Part shown: in pieces, positions 6,219-14,592 of the stretch
How the letters are laid out: each line of letters opens with the position of its first letter
How positions within the stretch are numbered: the stretch's first letter is position 1
Assembly (NCBI GenBank): GCA_934635045.1
Contig: CAKTZA010000063.1
Span: forward strand, 1-22,451
Direction of reading: 5' to 3'
DNA from: an uncultured Kiritimatiellota bacterium
GTDB taxonomy: Bacteria; Verrucomicrobiota; Kiritimatiellia; RFP12; UBA1067
Length of the DNA stretch: 22,451 bases
Translations under genes and position numbers: made by a program
Notes under the pieces: generated by a model
The model's input: the letters and a program-made list of their open reading frames with translations, nothing else
Databases searched by the model: none
What the model was told of the DNA's origin: nothing

Positions 6219-7895
6219 TCATTGATAAAACAAGACCGCCCACTTGTGCGCGGGATTGAACGCCGCCTCGCCCTTCACCGCGTGCGTCGCCGTCAGCTTG
6301 GCGTAGCGGATCTTCAGCGGCTTCGCGAAATCGGCGAACTGCTCGACGGGATTGGCCAAGATGTTCCCGAACTCGCCGTGCGCGACGACATCGCCCCAGC
6401 GAACGCCGTCTTCGCTCAGCCGAAGCTCCCACTTGTCGGGCAGGTTGCCGAGATTGTGCCGCGGATCGAACTTGAAGCCGCGCACAAGCCCCGGATGCTT
6501 CCACTTCGCGACGAGCTCGTTCGGGGCCGATCCGGCGGAGACCGTCACTTCGACGCCCTCGTTGACGAAATACTTCCGCAAGGGCGCCGCATCAGGCTCC
6601 AGCGGGACTTCGGGCGCGAACCGGAGGGCGATGCGTTCGACGAACGCGCCCGGCTTCGCTTCGGTCACGACGAGACGGAATCGGCGCGCCGTCACGACCG
6701 GGAAGCGCTCGATGCGGCGGTAGCCGACTGTCGCGGACTCGACAAGCTGCGTCCAGACGCCGTCCCTTTCGCATTCGAACCGCCAGGACGCGATCTTCTG
6801 CCCCTGCGTCAGACACTCCCTCACGTCGACGGCGTTCACGGCCGCAGCGTGCGCAAGGTCGATCTGGCAAGCGCCCGGCGTGCGCCAGACGGTCGCGTCC
6901 GACGCGTAGTCGATGGCGTTGAACCGCTTGACATAATCGCCGAACTCCTTCAGGCGCCTCACGTCGTCCGCCCCCACAAGGCCCTCTCGGTTCGGCGCGA
7001 TCCCGAGGTTCAGCACACAGCCGCGCCCGACGCTCAAGAAGTAGATGTCCACCAGTTCCGAAAGCGGCTTCGGCGCATCCTTCTCGTGCCAGAACCAGCC
7101 CTTCCGCAACGGCGTGTCGCATTCGGGCGTCTCCCAGAAGCCGCGCGACGTGACATAGTTGACCGCCGTCGGCGCATAGCCATCCTCGTTGCCGACCCAC
7201 ACCGCCGAATTCGGACCTTCACCGCCGAAAGCGACCGCATCCGGATAAAGCTCGTGCAGGCGTTTCAGCAGCTCCGGGATGCGGTAATACGCCCAGGGCG
7301 AGACGGCCAGCTTGCGCCGCTCGCAGGCGCCGCCGTACCAGCCGTCCCCGCCGTTGGCGCCGTCCAGCCAGATTTCGGAGATCGGCCCGTAGCTCCTGAA
7401 CAGCTCCTCGAACTGTCGGTGATAGTAGTCCGTGTACGCCGCCGTGCCGTAACTGGCCTGATGGCGGTCCCACGGCGAGAGGTAGACCCCGAAGCGCAGG
7501 CCTTTCCTTCGGCACGACTCCCAAATCATCTTCACGACATCGCCCTTGCCGTCTTTCCACGGCGTGTTGGCGACCGTGTAGTCCGGGTTCAGCGGCGACG
7601 GCCACAGGTTGAAGCCGTCGTGGTGCTTCGTGACCATCACGACGCGCCGAATGCCGGCCGCCGCCATCGCGTCCACCCACTGGTCCGTGTCCAGCCGGGT
7701 CGGATTGAAGACGGCGGGCGGCGTGTCCCCGTACCCCCATTCCTTGTCCACATAGGTGTTCAGCCCGAAGTGGACAATGGCCATGACGCCATCTTCCAGA
7801 TGCTCCAGCTGCCCTTTCGACGGCACGACAGCCGCCTGCGCGCCGACGAACATTCCAAGCGCGCAGAAAACGCTCAATTTGTCTCTATTCATCAT
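6219..7895 (-). CDS. Alpha-L-fucosidase, GH29, exported, with C-terminal discoidin-like region
   Basis: A 558-aa exo-fucosidase expected to remove terminal L-fucose in the periplasm or outside the cell. Signal peptide residues 1-22 end near AQA. GH29 marks are HFGLNTYVDKEWG (42-54), TKHHDGFNLWPS (89-100), GVYLSPWDRH and EIWLDGANG with nucleophile candidate D178. The sub-barrel motif LNLGIAPNREGL follows. The last roughly 200 residues resemble F5/8-type (discoidin) beta-sandwiches often fused to GH29. ATG ATG at 7895/7892 has AAGGAGA (7902-7908) upstream. Alignment with the leader of the second GH29 in this window favours 7892. It is the last gene of the glycosidase run, 49 nt after the preceding stop, and has its own promoter-like site. 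Substrate linkage cannot be told from sequence. Confidence 0.92.
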   Translation of the reverse strand: MMNRDKLSVFCALGMFVGAQAAVVPSKGQLEHLEDGVMAIVHFGLNTYVDKEWGYGDTPPAVFNPTRLDTDQWVDAMAAAGIRRVVMVTKHHDGFNLWPSPLNPDYTVANTPWKDGKGDVVKMIWESCRRKGLRFGVYLSPWDRHQASYGTAAYTDYYHRQFEELFRSYGPISEIWLDGANGGDGWYGGACERRKLAVSPWAYYRIPELLKRLHELYPDAVAFGGEGPNSAVWVGNEDGYAPTAVNYVTSRGFWETPECDTPLRKGWFWHEKDAPKPLSELVDIYFLSVGRGCVLNLGIAPNREGLVGADDVRRLKEFGDYVKRFNAIDYASDATVWRTPGACQIDLAHAAAVNAVDVRECLTQGQKIASWRFECERDGVWTQLVESATVGYRRIERFPVVTARRFRLVVTEAKPGAFVERIALRFAPEVPLEPDAAPLRKYFVNEGVEVTVSAGSAPNELVAKWKHPGLVRGFKFDPRHNLGNLPDKWELRLSEDGVRWGDVVAHGEFGNILANPVEQFADFAKPLKIRYAKLTATHAVKGEAAFNPAHKWAVLFYQ

Positions 7896-7915
7896 TACAC
7901 TTCTCCTTGCCCCGC

Positions 7916-7924
7916 ATTATATCA
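7916..7924 (-). promoter_or_regulatory. Extended -10 promoter-like site before the last GH29 gene
   Basis: The minus strand reads TGATATAAT, preceded by TTTTT. The expected transcription start is about 7908, so the message would begin at the AAGGAGA ribosome-binding site. It would allow the terminal fucosidase to be expressed apart from the upstream genes. No -35 consensus is seen. Confidence 0.5.
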
Positions 7925-7944
7925 AAAAAGCACGGGCCTGCGCG

Positions 7945-9696
7945 TCAGAGCCGACGCCAGTCAAATGGCGGCACGGACACGCCCCGGCGGCCGAACGGCT
8001 TGTCCGTGTGGTTGACGACGACCTCCGCGCCGTTGGCATACCCCGTCAAGGTCACGCCGGGCGCAAGCAGGCGATGTTCCGTCATGAACACGAGCTGCAG
8101 GTCCGACAGCCGCGCATGCTCGTCCGCGCCTTTCTTGACGGCCGTCACGGCGTCCGCGAAGTTCTCGGGCGTGTCCAGCGTCAGGTCTTCCCTGCCCATC
8201 CACTGGAATCCCGTCACGAAGGCCGAATGCAGGTAGAACATCGGACGTCCGCCGAACTCGACGAGCGCAAGGCGCGTCTCGCGGTCCTTGATCGTGTAGT
8301 TCGTGCACGCCGTGAACGGCCCCGAAAGGATGATGCCGTTGTAGACGAGCTGCCACAGCGGAACGATTCGGTCGACGAGCGGATGCGGCCTCGCGCCCGG
8401 CTGCGCATAGGAAATGTAGAGCGCGTAGTCGAGCGAGCCGGCGGCGAAGTCGAATCCGCCCTCGCTGCCGCAGCCGCCCATCGTCCGTCGCGCCTCGCGC
8501 TGGATCAGGTCGACGTAATGCGCGGCCTGGCGCTTCGTCAGGGGATGGCGCGGGTCGAAGCAGGCGCGCGGCGTGGTGATCGAGAGGACGTCGATGTAAT
8601 GAAGGCCGCGAAATCCGAGCGAAGCGATCCGGCCGAGGTCTTCCGAGGCGAAACGCTCCCACGCGCGCCGCGGGCAGAGGTTGTACATCCGCCCGCCCGA
8701 CCAGCAGGAGTTCTTCGACAGCGACCCGTCCCTGTTCTTGATGACGAACTCCTCGTCCCAGCAGTCCGCGATGCGGTAGGCGTCGGAATGGTTGTTGTGG
8801 CAGACGATCCGATAGCCCAACGCCCGCGTCTCGGCGACCAGGCGCCGCAGCGCGGCCTCGCCGCCCAGCGCGGGCTCGACGGGGAACACCTGCGGATAGC
8901 GTCCGTCATGGCCCATGCGGTTCCATCCGACGAGGCAGAACTCGGCGTCCTTGACGCCCGCCGCCTTGCACGCGCGCACGAATTCGCCGACGCGCGCGAA
9001 CGTGACGGCGACCTTCAGAGGCGGCTCGTTGGAGGGCGTCTGCTCCTCGACCGGCGGCGGCGCCGGCTTCCACGCCTGGCGGATGCGCACCTCGACCGAC
9101 TTCGCCACCGCCGCGAGATCCGGCTGCTCCCGCAGACGCGCCGCAATCGGCCGCACGTCGCCGCGTGCAAGCCGCCGGCTGCGATAGGCCGCCGCCATCT
9201 GCGGATAGCCCGCCTCCGGCGGCAGTTCCGCAAACGAGACGCGAATGTCCTCCTCCGCAGGGCAACCGTCCAGCATAAACCGAAGCGCGACGGAGTACGT
9301 CCCGTCTTTCACGCGAACGATCGTCCTGTAGCTCCACGGAAGGCCGTCCACGAACGCGACGAACGTCTTGCGCGGCGTCTTCATCCCGAACATCGGCATC
9401 ATCGCGGCACCGAGCGCGCATTCGCCGTTCGTCGGGCAGGTGAATTCGCCGTAGAAGCCGTTGGGCAGGACGAAGAAGCCCGGCTCGCCGACCCGTGCCG
9501 TCGCGAAGTCCGGCGCAACCTCCACCCAGTCGGCCGCGCCGACAGACGACGCGGAAACGGTCAAGGCGCCATTCTCGACAAGCTCGGAAGACGAGGTCGT
9601 TCGCCCCTCCCGGCAGACCGTCATCCGCAGCGCGTCAACGCTTGCCGCAGCGCATGCGGCAAACGCCATCGCCGTCACGCAGACGGTCAGTTTCAA
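7945..9696 (-). CDS. Putative exported glycoside hydrolase, GH101-related/DUF5696-like
   Basis: A 583-aa protein with a signal peptide (residues 1-19, Ala-rich). Residues 20-160 are a beta-rich N-terminal domain. From about 225 the pattern suggests a TIM barrel: LVGWNRMGHDGRYPQVFPV (255-273), GYRIVCHNNHSDAYRIAD (294-311), GFRGLHYIDVLSI (361-373) and GGCGSEGGFDF (407-417). D369 and E412 are plausible nucleophile and acid, by analogy with GH101-like barrels (inference). The family call is from memory of DUF5696/GH101-related proteins and needs a profile search. The start is TTG at 9696, whose last two bases are the first two of the upstream GH29 TGA, with a GGGAG upstream; this implies translational coupling. 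GH101 acts on O-glycan core GalNAc, but that substrate should not be assumed. Confidence 0.6.
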   Translation of the reverse strand: MKLTVCVTAMAFAACAAASVDALRMTVCREGRTTSSSELVENGALTVSASSVGAADWVEVAPDFATARVGEPGFFVLPNGFYGEFTCPTNGECALGAAMMPMFGMKTPRKTFVAFVDGLPWSYRTIVRVKDGTYSVALRFMLDGCPAEEDIRVSFAELPPEAGYPQMAAAYRSRRLARGDVRPIAARLREQPDLAAVAKSVEVRIRQAWKPAPPPVEEQTPSNEPPLKVAVTFARVGEFVRACKAAGVKDAEFCLVGWNRMGHDGRYPQVFPVEPALGGEAALRRLVAETRALGYRIVCHNNHSDAYRIADCWDEEFVIKNRDGSLSKNSCWSGGRMYNLCPRRAWERFASEDLGRIASLGFRGLHYIDVLSITTPRACFDPRHPLTKRQAAHYVDLIQREARRTMGGCGSEGGFDFAAGSLDYALYISYAQPGARPHPLVDRIVPLWQLVYNGIILSGPFTACTNYTIKDRETRLALVEFGGRPMFYLHSAFVTGFQWMGREDLTLDTPENFADAVTAVKKGADEHARLSDLQLVFMTEHRLLAPGVTLTGYANGAEVVVNHTDKPFGRRGVSVPPFDWRRL

Positions 9697-11135
9697 TCCC
9701 CGTCTCCCTTCAGACGCACCTCGACGACCGTCGTCAGGTTGTCGACCCTGTCATACGGCAGGCGGATCCGAAGGCGCCCGCCCTTCCATTCGTACGGCAC
9801 GGGACGGCCCCTGGCCTCCGCGGACAGCGGCTCGGCGACGCCCTCGCAGGCGATCTCGCCGCACTGCAGCCAGTCGTAGTGGAAGTACAGCGTGTCATCA
9901 CGGCGCGTGACCGGGACGTTGCACCTCTCCGGCCACAGGTCCGTCCCCCGCGTCCCGACGATCGACCGCCCGTTCTCCTTCATCCAGGCCGCCATGCCCT
10001 CCATCAGCTTGTAGTACGCCTCCGGCAGGGCGCCATGCCCGTCGGGCGCCACGTTCGCCACGAAGTTGCCGTTCCACGACCGCGCCATCGCCGCCTGCGC
10101 GACCAGCCAGGCGAGCGGCTTGTAGCTCTCGTGGTAGCGCCAGCCCCAGCCGCCATCGCACAGCGTGTGGATGTACTCCCACCAGAGCGACATCGGGCGG
10201 CGCGAGCGCGGGAACCGGCACTCGCTGTCCTGCGTCAGGAAGTCGCCGTGCGAGCGCCCCCGGTCGTTGATGATCAGCGACGGTTGCAGCTCGCGCATGC
10301 GCTTGACCGAGATGCAGGTCGACCCCATGCCGTCAAACCACATCATGTCGATCTTGCCGTAGCGCGTCAGCAGCTCCTCGATCTGGATGCGGTTGTACTC
10401 GCGCAGCCGCGCCCTCTGCCCGTCCGTCATCTCCAGCGGCTTGCGCGGCTCCCAGTCGCATCCGACGTCCGGATCGTCCGGGTCGCGCGAGAAGGTCATG
10501 TAATCGCGGTCGAACCGCCAGTCCGGCGGCGAATAGTAGAGCCCAACCTTCAAGCCCTGCCGCCGACAGGCCGCGACGAACTCGCCGACGAGATCGCGGC
10601 CGCCCAGCCAGTTCCCGGTGCTGAACCCGCCGACCGAACTCGGCCACAGGCAGAAGCCGTCATGGTGCTTCGTGGTCAGGATCGCGTAGGCGAAACCCGC
10701 CCTCTTCGCGGCGGCGAGGATCCTGTCCGGGTCGAAACGCGACGCGTCGAAGCGCTCGGCCTGCCTCCAGTACTCGTTCGGCGGGACGTTGCGCGCCGGC
10801 GAGGGCAGCCCCCAGCGCGCGAGACACTCCTTCGGCTGGCCCGGCGCGGGCTTGATCATGCCCCAGCTCAGGTCGCCCCAGCCCGTCACGGAGGAGATCC
10901 CCCAGTGGATGAACAGCCCGAGGCACGCCGTCGGGTACCACTGGGCGTCCGGATGCGCGTTGCGCGCCCAAACTTCCTCCTCCTCGTCCGGCGCAAGGCC
11001 GAGATTCCTGATGAAGGCGTGCTGGAACGCGACCTCCTCGGAGACGTCCGCGCCGGAATCCGACGGCACGGCGACCGCCTGCGCGCAGACGGCCATTCCA
11101 AGCGCGCAGAAGGCGCCCGCTCTACCGCTGTTCAT
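9693..11135 (-). CDS. Alpha-L-fucosidase, GH29, exported (second copy, diverged)
   Basis: A 480-aa exported GH29 enzyme. The signal peptide is MNSGRAGAFCALGMAVCAQA. Family motifs are GLFIHWGISSV (73-83), TTKHHDGFCLWPSS (154-167), GLYYSPPDWR (198-207) and KIDMMWFDGMG with nucleophile candidate D268, then SLIINDRGRSHGDF. The order and spacing fit the GH29 barrel. It lacks the long discoidin tail of the other GH29 in this window. The two share only short motifs in the mature region but nearly identical leaders, so they are probably not a recent duplicate. ATG at 11135 is chosen because it aligns with the MN of the other leader; two further in-frame ATGs (11159, 11180) lie in a tandem repeat upstream. 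It overlaps the upstream gene by 14 nt and the downstream gene by 4 nt. Confidence 0.9.
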   Translation of the reverse strand: MNSGRAGAFCALGMAVCAQAVAVPSDSGADVSEEVAFQHAFIRNLGLAPDEEEEVWARNAHPDAQWYPTACLGLFIHWGISSVTGWGDLSWGMIKPAPGQPKECLARWGLPSPARNVPPNEYWRQAERFDASRFDPDRILAAAKRAGFAYAILTTKHHDGFCLWPSSVGGFSTGNWLGGRDLVGEFVAACRRQGLKVGLYYSPPDWRFDRDYMTFSRDPDDPDVGCDWEPRKPLEMTDGQRARLREYNRIQIEELLTRYGKIDMMWFDGMGSTCISVKRMRELQPSLIINDRGRSHGDFLTQDSECRFPRSRRPMSLWWEYIHTLCDGGWGWRYHESYKPLAWLVAQAAMARSWNGNFVANVAPDGHGALPEAYYKLMEGMAAWMKENGRSIVGTRGTDLWPERCNVPVTRRDDTLYFHYDWLQCGEIACEGVAEPLSAEARGRPVPYEWKGGRLRIRLPYDRVDNLTTVVEVRLKGDGD

Positions 11136-14100
11136 TTTTCCCTTTCCTTTCTTGTGCATTTTCCTTCCTCTCTTGTGCATTCCCTTTCACTTCTCCGAGG
11201 CAGACCCTCAGTCTCGGCAGGCGGCCCGACGGCGCGTTGACGGCGACGACCCGGCAGTCGGCTGTCTGCGGCGGGCGCACCGCCAGTCGCCCCTCCGCGC
11301 GCACGACGCCCGCGCGGTCATGCAGCCGCCAGCGGCCGTCAAGGCCGCACAACAGCCGCTCGCCCTCCTTCAGGTTGACGGGGAACACGCACGCGACGCC
11401 TTCGGCGACGAAGCCGGGATACTCGGCGGCGCCGGTCAGCTCGAAGCCCAGGAACGCCGCGGCCCCATCCGTCCCAGCGCGCTCGCCCGCGACGCGCTCG
11501 ACGGACAGGAGGCGGACGGGGCCCAGAAGCCCCGAGGGGGCAAGCGGGTCGCCCTTCTTCAGGTTCGACGCGGACGTCCACGTCTTCCGCAGGCCAGGCG
11601 GGAGTGCCTCGTCGGCGATCAGGCGGTTGCGCCAGGTGTTGGCCACGCGAATCTCCAGGCCGACCGTCTGGCCCCTCTTCCCGGAAACCGCTTCCGTCAC
11701 GTCCACCTCATAGGGTTCGCACCACGCGATCCCCGCCGAAACGCCGTCGACCAGGACTTCCGCCGAGACGTCCACGCGGCCGAGCGAGAGGACCGTCCGG
11801 CCGTCCCGGACGGCGTCCGGGACCTGCAGCCTCGTCCGGTAGACCGCGACGCCCGAATAGTGGGCGATTTCGGGGTCTTCCTGCTTCGACCAGTCAAAGA
11901 GCCCGTCTGCGGAGACCGTGCGGCGGAAGCCGAGGCCGTCGAACTCGACCTGCCACGGGCCGTTCACGTTCGCGAGGGCCGCGCGCGCGCCCTCGTTGCC
12001 CTCGCCGGCCCCCGCCGACGCGGCGGAATCGGCCGGCCCGTCAAACACGACGAACCGCGAGGCCTCCTCCGCGTCCCCCTCGACCATCGGCAGCCAGGTG
12101 TGGCCGTCCGCCACCCGCCAGGCGCGCGCCGGCACGATCCGTCCCGTCAGCGGGTCGAAGACCCTCGGCCTCTTCCCCGTCACGCGGAAGCCCATCTCCG
12201 AGCCGGCGGGCGCCCGCGCCTTCCGCACGACGAAATAGATGTCCGCATCCCCTTCCCGCCGGTGCAGGGCGGCGACCTCCTCCCCGACGCGCAGGCCGCG
12301 CGCGGCGAAGTCGGGCCGGACGCCCAGCGCCGCGAGGGCCTCGCCGGGCGTCATGCCCGCGAACACGCGCCCCTTGCCGTAGGCGCGGCTTTTCACGCGC
12401 CGACCGTCGCAGTCGCCCCAGACCTCGTCGGCGATGGCCGCGACCTCCGCGTCGTTCTGCCGGGCGCGCGGCAGGTCGCCCAGGGACCTGCGCGGCTTCG
12501 GGCCGAGGACGGCGCCGCCGTCCGCGACGAGCGTGCGGACCTTCCGCGCGACCTCGACCGTCAGCGCCGTGTCGCAGTCCCGCAAGACCAGCAGCCGGTA
12601 CCGCCCCGTCCTCGGCCCGCCCAGCGTGCCGTCCGGCGCGGCCTCGAGGCTCTCCACGAGCCATCCGCCCGGGACATGGTCGTAGTCGTAGCCGGGCGGC
12701 AGCCCCTTCAGGCGGTCGGTCCCGCCGTAGAAGCCGGCCAGCGGCCCCGTGCGGTCCTCGCCCGTGAACGCCAGCACGTCGGCGGCGAAGCGGCCGCGCG
12801 TCAGCATGGCCTGGCAACGGGACAGGTACTCCGTCCAGGGCCGCACGTGCGGCCACCAGGCCTGCCCCAGCTGGAGACAGAAGCCGAAGCCGCCGAACGC
12901 GGGCCCGGGGTACCGCCGCTCGGGGAAGGCGTTGTGGGCGTAGGTGTGGATGACGGTCCGCGTGACGCCTTTGAGGAACCACCCGTCCTCCGCCGCCTTG
13001 AGGTCGCGCGGCGCGAGGCTCCAGTCCGCCGCCGACGTGTGCGCCTCGCAGGCGACGAGCGCGCCGCCGTTCAGGTGCGCGGCCGACGGCGCCTCCCGGA
13101 CCTGCCCGCCCTCGCTCATCGGGATGTCGCAGGCGAGATACGGCGTCATCGGATCGCCCGCGAACGTCCCCACGCCGCAGGCGAACCCCTCGACGGACTG
13201 CTCAAGCCCGTGCGCCCGGCAGAAGTCCGCGACGATGCCGAAGTAGCGCTCGCGCAGCAGCTCGTCCAACGTCTTCCGGACGTCGAAGAGGAACCTTTCG
13301 CTCGCGTCGCGCGAGTCCACGAGGTAGCCCGCGTAGACGGGCAGCCAGGGCGTCAGGTCGTAGCCGCGCCGGCGGCGGAACTCCTGCGGGAGGTCGTGCG
13401 CCCAGTTCTGGGTTCCGCTTTCCCAGCTGTCCAGCAGGAGGCCTTTGACGCACGCGCCGCCCACGGCCCGGCCGACGTCCAGAACCTGCCGGAAGTAGGC
13501 GTCGAGATGCCGCCGCGTCACGTCGGCGTCCATCAGGTCGCCGACGGGGCCCGCCGCGCCGTCGGGGGAGGGGTCGTTCACGCGCCCCGTCGTGCAGCGG
13601 CCGACGCGCAGCAACGCCCACGTACGGCCATCCGCCGGCGGACGCCAGCGCAGCGCGCCGTCGGCATCCACCGCCTCCGGCCCCAGAATCCTGACATCCC
13701 GCGCGTCGACGGCCGCGCCACCCTCCTCGGAGATCGCCTCGCCGAGGGGGATCGACACGGCCTTCGCCGCCGTCTTGCCGGACAGGTTGCCCAGGACGGG
13801 GCGGGACGAGAACTCGGCCGAGACGACCGCGCCCTCGTCCGCCTTGACCCTGACATGACGGCCGCGGACCGGCGGCAGCGCGTAGTCGACCGCGTCGTCT
13901 TCATACTCGTACAGGGCCTCGCCGGCGTCCAGCTCGGCGACCGTCCGCCAGCGGCGGCCGTCGTCCGACGCGCGGACGCGCGCCCTCTTCCCCTTTTCGC
14001 GGCGCCACCTGACCTTCACGGAACGCACGAGATTCGTCTCCTCGGACAGGCACGCCTCCGGCACGGGGAACGCCAGCGCCGCGACATCCCCGTACCAGCG

Positions 14101-14592
14101 CGGCGCCTTCGCCGGGAAGGCCAGCGGCCATTCCGACGGGTCGGGTCTGGGCAGGACGGCCTCTTGCCCGCCCGCGACACGGACCTCCGCGCAACGCACC
14201 TGCAGCATCCCGTTCGAGGGCGCGATCCACGGGCCGCCCGAGCCCGACCAGCCGGCGCCGTTCTGCGCGGCAAAGTCGAGCCCGAGGCCCCGGCAGTCCG
14301 CCAGCGCGGTCCTCAGCGCGTCTTTCCACGCCTCGGACAGGAACGGCGTCGCGGGCCAGTCGGGCATTGACGCGGCGTAGCCCGCGTTGAAGAGGTGGAC
14401 GCCGCCCAGCCCGGCGTCGGCCATCGCCGCCAGCTCCACGCGCATGGCGGCGGGGTTGACGCAGTTGTTCACCCAATGCCACCACGTCTGCGGCCGGGCG
14501 TGGCGCGGGGGACGCGCGAAGTCCTCCTCCAGCGTCGAAGCGGCTGACGGAAGCGCGGCAAGGAGCAGTCCGGACAGGACAACCGGCCTCAT
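11122..14592 (-). CDS. GH106-like alpha-L-rhamnosidase, exported
   Basis: A 1156-aa exported enzyme of the GH106 type, which removes alpha-linked L-rhamnose from pectic (RG-I/RG-II) or other glycans. A signal peptide (1-18) is followed by the family opening: EEDFARPP then RPQTWWHWVNNCV (33-45), LAAMADAGLGGVHLF (54-68) and NGAGWSGSGGPWI (111-123). Candidate catalytic glutamates are E391 in LLLDSWESG and E516 in CEAHTS, matching the DSxE and EAxT positions I recall. A C-terminal galactose-binding-like region carries IRVANTWRNRL and ASGLLGPVRL-type motifs. ATG at 14592 was chosen over an in-frame one at 14745 because it has a GGAGGAGG just upstream and starts a signal peptide; it overlaps the upstream TGA as ATGA. 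The last 15 residues are a repeat (NAQERKE twice) that doubles as the start region of the next gene. Confidence 0.82.
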   Translation of the reverse strand: MRPVVLSGLLLAALPSAASTLEEDFARPPRHARPQTWWHWVNNCVNPAAMRVELAAMADAGLGGVHLFNAGYAASMPDWPATPFLSEAWKDALRTALADCRGLGLDFAAQNGAGWSGSGGPWIAPSNGMLQVRCAEVRVAGGQEAVLPRPDPSEWPLAFPAKAPRWYGDVAALAFPVPEACLSEETNLVRSVKVRWRREKGKRARVRASDDGRRWRTVAELDAGEALYEYEDDAVDYALPPVRGRHVRVKADEGAVVSAEFSSRPVLGNLSGKTAAKAVSIPLGEAISEEGGAAVDARDVRILGPEAVDADGALRWRPPADGRTWALLRVGRCTTGRVNDPSPDGAAGPVGDLMDADVTRRHLDAYFRQVLDVGRAVGGACVKGLLLDSWESGTQNWAHDLPQEFRRRRGYDLTPWLPVYAGYLVDSRDASERFLFDVRKTLDELLRERYFGIVADFCRAHGLEQSVEGFACGVGTFAGDPMTPYLACDIPMSEGGQVREAPSAAHLNGGALVACEAHTSAADWSLAPRDLKAAEDGWFLKGVTRTVIHTYAHNAFPERRYPGPAFGGFGFCLQLGQAWWPHVRPWTEYLSRCQAMLTRGRFAADVLAFTGEDRTGPLAGFYGGTDRLKGLPPGYDYDHVPGGWLVESLEAAPDGTLGGPRTGRYRLLVLRDCDTALTVEVARKVRTLVADGGAVLGPKPRRSLGDLPRARQNDAEVAAIADEVWGDCDGRRVKSRAYGKGRVFAGMTPGEALAALGVRPDFAARGLRVGEEVAALHRREGDADIYFVVRKARAPAGSEMGFRVTGKRPRVFDPLTGRIVPARAWRVADGHTWLPMVEGDAEEASRFVVFDGPADSAASAGAGEGNEGARAALANVNGPWQVEFDGLGFRRTVSADGLFDWSKQEDPEIAHYSGVAVYRTRLQVPDAVRDGRTVLSLGRVDVSAEVLVDGVSAGIAWCEPYEVDVTEAVSGKRGQTVGLEIRVANTWRNRLIADEALPPGLRKTWTSASNLKKGDPLAPSGLLGPVRLLSVERVAGERAGTDGAAAFLGFELTGAAEYPGFVAEGVACVFPVNLKEGERLLCGLDGRWRLHDRAGVVRAEGRLAVRPPQTADCRVVAVNAPSGRLPRLRVCLGEVKGNAQERKENAQERKGKNEQR
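11136..11180 (-). repeat. Tandem repeat spanning the GH106 stop region and GH29 starts
   Basis: Two near-identical units (11180-11160, 21 nt; 11159-11136, 24 nt) share ATGCACAAGARAGGAA. In the GH106 frame they encode NAQERKE twice. In the GH29 frame each begins with ATG (MHKRGRK, MHKKGKGK) and ends in a purine-rich ribosome-binding-like stretch. Unit lengths are multiples of three, so both overlapping genes stay in frame. Confidence 0.7.

Noticed and set aside
7926..7957. Intrinsic terminator between the GH101-related gene and the last GH29
   Set aside because: There is a 5-bp stem (GCGTC/GACGC, overlapping the stop) and a T6 tract, but they are separated by about 11 nt with only a weak 4-bp stem between; too poor to call.
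10789..14370. Very long plus-strand open frame (over 1100 codons)
   Set aside because: It is antisense to the GH106-like and GH29 genes, is Arg/Pro/Ala-rich without motifs, and arises from high GC on the opposite strand.
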